Shown here one piece after another: positions 57,456-62,000 of a stretch of 62,000 nucleotides of DNA. The stretch is from assembly GCA_905221605.1 (NCBI GenBank), contig CAJNDS010002321.1, positions 305,001 through 367,000 of the forward strand, written 5' to 3'. Every line of letters starts with the position of its first letter. Position 1 is the first letter of the stretch. Under the pieces are notes generated by a model, which saw only the letters and a program-made list of their open reading frames with translations, had not been told where the DNA came from and ran no database searches. Made by a program: the position numbers and the translations under genes. This DNA comes from Symbiodinium natans (Eukaryota > Sar > Dinophyceae > Suessiales > Symbiodiniaceae).

Positions 57456-57625
57456 CCTAAACCCTAAACCCTAAACCCTAAACCCTAAACCCTAACCCCT
57501 AACCCCTAAACCCCTAACCCCTAAACCCCTAAACCCCTAAACCCCTAACCCCTAACCCCTAACCCCTAAACCCTAAACCCTAAACCCTAAACCCTAAACC
57601 CTAAACCCTAAACCCTAAACCCTAG
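57456..57625 (-). repeat. Telomere-like array (CCCTAAA), about 23 units
   Basis: The middle third uses 8-mer CCCCTAAA and CCCCTAA variants in a block, between perfect 7-mers on each side. Confidence 0.95.
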
Positions 57626-57911
57626 GGTGATGGAAAACGATGGGGGGTGGAGGTAAACATAGCACTGGCACTGGTCCTTTGGCGTGAGCTCGTCAGTGTC
57701 CTTCCAGCAGCTTAAGTTTTTTAGCATGCGCTCTCACACAGGAGACACCTTTGTGCGCTTGCGCAACTAGGGAGGCAGCCTGCATGTCGGCCCAGTCCTG
57801 CAATGCAATATGATTGGTATTGGCGTAACTGGCTTCATTCAAGACGGGCCATGAACCATTCGGATCTTGTGTTTTTCCCGCATTTTGAACTTATTTTTGT
57901 CCAGAGTTTCG

Positions 57912-58610
57912 TATTAAACACAGAGGACATAGAGGTTTTCCTTTTAAAATGCAGAGGAAAGAAAGGTTTTCCTATCCGAATACAGAGGAAACAGAGGTTT
58001 TCTTATTAAAGCAGCTTTCCTCTTCATACACAGAGCCAATCTACATTTTTCGATTAGTTTCTCAAGTCCGCTTTGATGGCATCATGTTGACTTCCCCCCG
58101 TTTGCAAACACAATGACGGGTTGGACTCTTCTCCTTCTTTGGCCCTGGTGTTCCTCAAGCTTAAACCCCTCATCGCCTTTCCATCTGCGTCTGTCCCTCC
58201 CATCTTTTCCACTGGGCTTCTTCTGCTTCTGGCCTGCTTCTCGTCGAAGCTTTCGGCTTTGTTTCCCCCCAGCTCTGCCCGACTTTCCCAGAGGTTTGGC
58301 AGTGAAGGTTTTGTTTGCACTGGCTCCGGTGTCCTCGCACTGCTGGTTGTTCCTCTAGTCTTGTCTTTCGTCGGGGGGGGGGGGGTTTCTTTCTTTCTAT
58401 GTTTCTGTTGTTCTTTGTTGTTTCTTCTTTCTTTCACTTTCTTTGTTTCCGTCGTTCTAAACCTCTATTTTGCTGTGGCTTATGGTAAAACCTTCATGTC
58501 CTCTTTTAAATAAGAAAACCGCCATTTCCTCTACACTTTCATAAGAAAAACTCTATTTCCTCTGCATTCTCATGGGAAAACCTCTCTTTCCTCTTAGTAG
58601 GAAAACAACC
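57912..58610. mobile_element. Foldback element with subrepeated arms
   Basis: Left arm 57921-58014 holds CAGAGGAAAnAGAGGTTTTC units of about 36 bp; right arm 58502-58594 holds their reverse complement (GGAAAACCTCTCTTTCCTC). The arms are about 90 bases and 490 bases apart. The hydrophobic plus-strand frame of 130 codons and the Lys/Glu-rich minus-strand frame between the arms have no recognisable domain. Confidence 0.7.
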
Positions 58611-59545
58611 AAAAACATAAAGAGACCCCAGCTAAAGCCTCACGAAATGTCGGCTGTGTGGGGGGCCTGTGGCAGTCGGATCTGCGCTTGGCTTCCGAGC
58701 CCCTGCACGTGGCGCACGCTGTCCACTCTGTCCAGAGCCGATGCCAGACTTGGAGAGACACCGTCCACAACTGCTCGACGCAGTAGGAGGCTTCCCCGGG
58801 TGAATCTTCATACCTTCCAAGAAGAAGATGGCAAACTGGGTCAGATCAAGTCAGTGTTAAGGGCTGCGCGTTCTCGAAGCCGCAGGCTCCTGCATGGCAA
58901 CATATGGCAACCATCAGGGCTCAGGGTTTGATCGGGCTGGAGTTCTGCCTTCGGAGGGTCGGCCTTGTCGGTGGCATCACAACGCACCTGGCACTCGAGC
59001 ATACTCGAGCCGGTAGAAAGGAGTAATTGAACGCAACAGATGGAGACTTGCTGAGACCTCGCTACGAGCCTCAGGTTATAACATACAGTGAGACAGTGAG
59101 AAGCGCAAGGAACTCTAACCAACGTGCTTCAATTTGTCTAGGGGTCAAGCTGAGTAAAGCAAATGTGTTGGGAGCAAAGCACCCGAGCACTTCGGCAAGA
59201 AGAATAGAACTCTGCTATACTAAAATGCCCCGAAAAAATAACAATCGGATGGATGCTTTAACTCATTCTAGACACTGCAGCTCGTTCTCCTCAGTCCTTC
59301 ACTTGAGAGCAGGGCGGACGAAGCTAGTTGCTGATGGCAAGCGGCTATTTTTGGGCTTGTATCTCTAGGGGCTAGTTAAACGGTTAAACGAAACTCCGGA
59401 GCCCAAACCGGAACGGGTAAGAGTAACCAGGGATAGGCACCGGAACGGCCCCCGCCGAAACGGACAGGAACGAACCGCGGAAGCCCGGAGCGGAACGGCA
59501 TGCAGAAACAGAACGGCATACGGAATGGAACGGAGAGTCGTGTTC
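58611..59545. other. No assignable gene
   Basis: Frames on both strands without domains. 59370-59530 is rich in GGAACGG/CGGAACG motifs, a degenerate short repeat. Confidence 0.4.
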
Positions 59546-60236
59546 TTACGCCGCCTCGCGTGAACCTTTCCTTGTTGATCCTTGATCATCTGGTGCTTGC
59601 CGGCTGTTGGGTTGCACCGCTGGGATAACCACAACTTCTGTCTTAGGCGATCGGGTGAAAAATGTCCTTGCACATGTGATGCTGTGGTGTGGCACTAACA
59701 ACAACACGTGCCAGTATCGCATGTCAGCATGAGGGGGCACAGTGAGGGCGGAGGGGGGGTGGTAGGGGAGCGGTCCTGACATGTTAGGGATGAAGGCCCC
59801 AAGTCCGAATTTGCCCTTAAACAAAAAGGTTGCTTTTAACAAAAACTCCCGCAAGCTGCAGGGAGCTAACTGTCGTGATGACATGAGAAACAAGACAAGG
59901 CTAATGCGTTTTGGTTTTCTTTTTGCATCCTTTTTGCGTGCTTCTGCTTTTCGTTGTGCAGCTTGCTTGCCTGGACTAGGCGTTGCTGACATCACAAGGA
60001 AGCCATAATATGCGTTTCCCACTTCCGGAGGCTGCCTTTGCAAAATCGCCTCGTGAACGGACATGAAAAAAACGCCAAAGAGCCGCACTGACCAGCGCAA
60101 GGCGACGAAACACGTAAGGCAATGAAGGCAGCGCAAGGCCCAGCGCCAGAAAATCTTCTGCCTCTATGGAGAGCTCCCCCACACCGCCCTCGAGAAGCAT
60201 TCTCCGCCGGTGCCAGACTCCTGAAGCTGGAGGCAA
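59546..60236 (-). CDS. Unassigned coding stretch
   Basis: Two overlapping minus-strand frames have protein texture. 59976-60236 reads VGELSIEAEDFLALGLALPS then YVFRRLALVSAALWRFF, vaguely F-box-like. 59546-60136 reads KQAAQRKAEARKKDAKRKPK and TEVVVIPAVQPNSRQAPDDQ to a stop at 59546. They may be consecutive exons whose junction I could not fix. No firm family. Confidence 0.3.
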
Positions 60237-60452
60237 TTGCTCTTTTTTAGGATGCTTCGTACTGCTTCATGATGATGCATTATGCTTCAACATGCTTCAT
60301 ATTGTAATGCTTCAGAATGCTTCTCTGTGGAACTGCTGGCCTCTGGCCAGATCTGGTATGCTGAGCACCGCCTTGCCAAGGCTGTGTGGGCCATTGGCGT
60401 TCACGACCTGGCGCTGCAAAGCCACGCAAAGTTCACCATGCCGATCCAGAAC

Positions 60453-60509
60453 CTTGCCTCCATCTCCAGAAGTTCTGCCAGTCTTTCACTGGTGCTTTCA
60501 TGAGTGAAC
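60453..60509 (-). CDS. Isolated helical exon
   Basis: A 57-bp minus-strand exon, AG acceptor (60510-60511) and GT donor (60451-60452), reading FTHESTSERLAELLEMEA with phase 1 at the start and 2 at the end. It lies downstream of the kinase on the same strand. No family. Confidence 0.45.
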
Positions 60510-61158
60510 CTTGGGCTCTGCTCGGACTCTGGAGTTTGGGACTCTTTTGCTTTCCATGGCTTTGTGGGGTGCATGAAGCTCGCGAAGGCTTGCGCTCGTT
60601 GCCGGTCATCCACACAGGATCATTGCTGCCGGTGCATGCCCTCAGCTGCGCAAGGACAAGTCAAATGGAAACAAGCTAGGGCTCAATTCCAACGCGACTT
60701 GCGAGACTGCCTGTGTTTCTGAAGCACTTCTTTTTGCTTTGCCGCCCGAACCTGTCACTAGGACTACCGCAACTAACTGTCACTGGTGGCGACCAGTCCG
60801 TAGTCGTCTTGGAAATCGCACGCTTCGAATCGTACTTCGAATGTCTTGTTGAGCTTGTAGTTGAGCGTGTAAGTGAGCTGGTAGTCGAGCTGGTCCACAC
60901 TCTCGGGATCTGACCGGCCTCGAAGTATTCTGTATGTAGATTTCTGCATACATACTTTGCTTTACTTGTGAAGCTGCTGATGTAGATATATACACGCATG
61001 TATGCCGTGATGCGTTCTTTCACACTCCAGTGCGGGTGCTACAACAAGATACGATCACGGCTTGTCAGATGCATAACACGGCCTGCGAGACGAAGCAACG
61101 AAGCAGCCAAAGCCCAAAACATCAGCGGATGTGAAGGCAGTCCTTGGCCTCGGGATCC

Positions 61159-62000
61159 TCAATTCAACTCGCCATCTTGCAGTTGGGGCAGCGATGAGTC
61201 CATGATCATTTGTGGGTGCATGGAGGGAGAGCCCAGGCTTTTCATTGGTGACTTGGGAGCAAGGGCCAGGCGTGCCAGCTCCTGTGCTGCCAAGACCTCG
61301 CACTCTCGAGCAGATGGTCTGGCCACAGGCTGCCGGGAGGTCAGTATGCAGACGACATTCCAGTAGCGCTCGTCTCGCTGCTGCCAGGCAATATTTGATG
61401 GTTCCGGCAGGACCTTGTGGCTCATGACTTGACGGCGACATTCCATAGGATCGTCGCTGTGGTAAGGAAGATCTCCATAGCACATTGCATATAACACCAG
61501 GCCTGCACTCCACATGTCGCCCTTCTCTCCCATCTCCTGGGTTTCCAGCCGCTCTGGGGGGCAAAACTCCATGGCATATCCTCCATGCTCAGAAGACACA
61601 CCTTCCCCTATGATGTGGCAAGTGCCGAAGTCGGACAGCATCGGTCTAGGCAAGGTCTCTGGCATCTCATCCACGTGCAGCATGATGTTTGATGGTTTCA
61701 GGTCCATGTGTAGAATCCCACGGCAGTGCAAATGATCAAGGCCGCTACACATGCCTTAGAACACGATCATGAATTGCGATCAACTGGACGGTATCTGCAT
61801 CCACGACCCGTCTACTGAATGCCGGGCAAAAAGATGGAACCGCTAGTGTTGTGTGACATGTACTGACAAGTCTGGGGTCCGGGCCGTGGAAGAAATGCCA
61901 AATGAGCTCGTCTGTCAGCTCCCGTGCTCGCTTTGAATTGTCAGACCTGCCCCGGATGAATCCTGGATTTCTCGGCCAGATGAAGTTCTCCAAGGAGCCG
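61159..62000 (-). CDS. IKS1/iksA-like protein kinase, partial
   Basis: Two minus-strand exons. The first, from the window edge to 61885, reads NFIWPRNPGFIRGRSDNSKR and ELTDELIWHFFH. It joins across a 130-bp GC-AG intron (61755-61884) exactly in frame to GMCSGLDHLHCRGILHMDLK. The second exon runs to the stop at 61159 with PSNIMLH, LSDFGTCHIIGEG, GGYAMEFCPPERLE, EKGDMWSAGLVLYAMCYGDL and PVARPSARECEVL, covering the catalytic loop through the end of the C-lobe. A short ALAPKSPMKSLGSPSM tail follows. The catalytic loop is HMD instead of HRD, a non-RD kinase with Asp kept; DFG is intact. The EKGDMWSAGLVLYAMCYGDLPY run suggests the IKS1/iksA group, moderately sure. The N-lobe is outside the window. 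Confidence 0.8.

Noticed and set aside
58113-58513. Hydrophobic membrane-protein frames inside the foldback element
   Set aside because: Low-complexity pyrimidine tract next to a G run; two overlapping frames look alike and no start or splice context supports either.
1-62000. Dinoflagellate spliced-leader relics (CCGTAGCCATTTTGGCTCAAG)
   Set aside because: I looked for TTTTGGCTC-type strings; none carried the rest of the leader. Only loose look-alikes were seen (for example GATTTGGCTCAC near 32871).

Overview
This window is nuclear DNA of a dinoflagellate, most likely a Symbiodiniaceae coral symbiont. That call is inference from four things seen here: genes broken into many tiny exons (30-150 bp) with a high share of GC and GA splice donors; TTTAGGG/CCCTAAA (telomere-type) tracts scattered through introns and spacers in both orientations; a very low density of recognisable coding sequence with much simple and tandem repeat; and the gene content itself (PPR repeats, a deaminase-like domain, many kinases, a zinc ribbon, and coiled-coil proteins built from short exons). 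No bacterial or organellar operon, rRNA, tRNA or CRISPR array is visible.

Layout. 0.8-1.6 kb: one long unassigned exon. 3.7-5.9 kb: a zinc-ribbon exon and a multi-exon DUF1992 (DNAJC28-like) gene. 7.0-7.8 kb: a telomere-like tract followed by a 274-bp tandem duplication. 9.8-10.3 kb: a calcium-loop exon and a foldback element. 13.0-14.9 and 17.8-18.9 kb: coiled-coil genes in short exons. 20.4 kb: a single exon. 21.9-26.9 kb: a MAP-kinase-like gene with at least 15 exons, and one 2.6-kb intron filled by a G-rich tandem array. 29.9-30.5 kb: a zinc-deaminase-like protein. 31.6-33.5 kb: a decayed retroelement RNase H region between direct repeats. 33.9-34.3 kb: a second foldback element. 36.2-37.8 kb: a pentatricopeptide repeat protein. 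39.7-42.6 kb: telomere-like tracts and a large C-rich minisatellite. 43.7-45.1 kb: exons flanking a CATGGCACAA-type minisatellite. 47.1-49.1 kb: unassigned coding stretches. 50.6-51.5 kb: a helical protein with two 60-bp exons, interrupted by an inverted CGATACGC/GGTGTATC microsatellite. 53.6-55.1 kb: coiled-coil exons and a tandemly duplicated coding segment. 55.9-58.6 kb: repeats, including a third foldback element. 59.5-62.0 kb: unassigned exons and an IKS1-like protein kinase that runs off the right edge.

Every exon that can be supported by domain homology or consistent splice phasing lies on the minus strand. The 62 kb therefore looks like part of one unidirectional gene block, as reported for dinoflagellate chromosomes. 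The genes do not form an obvious pathway. Organelle RNA handling (PPR, deaminase) and signalling (two kinases) are the recurring themes.

The most interesting signals are the two kinds of sequence inside introns. One is the telomere-type tracts, five or six of which fall within or against supported introns. The other is a family of roughly 100-bp elements with GGGGGTTTTCG-like ends, two copies of which sit inside introns of unrelated genes (DUF1992 and the MAP kinase). They look like introner-type intron-creating or intron-invading elements. Splice boundaries given here were read by eye from protein-family continuity and should be taken as approximate where stated.
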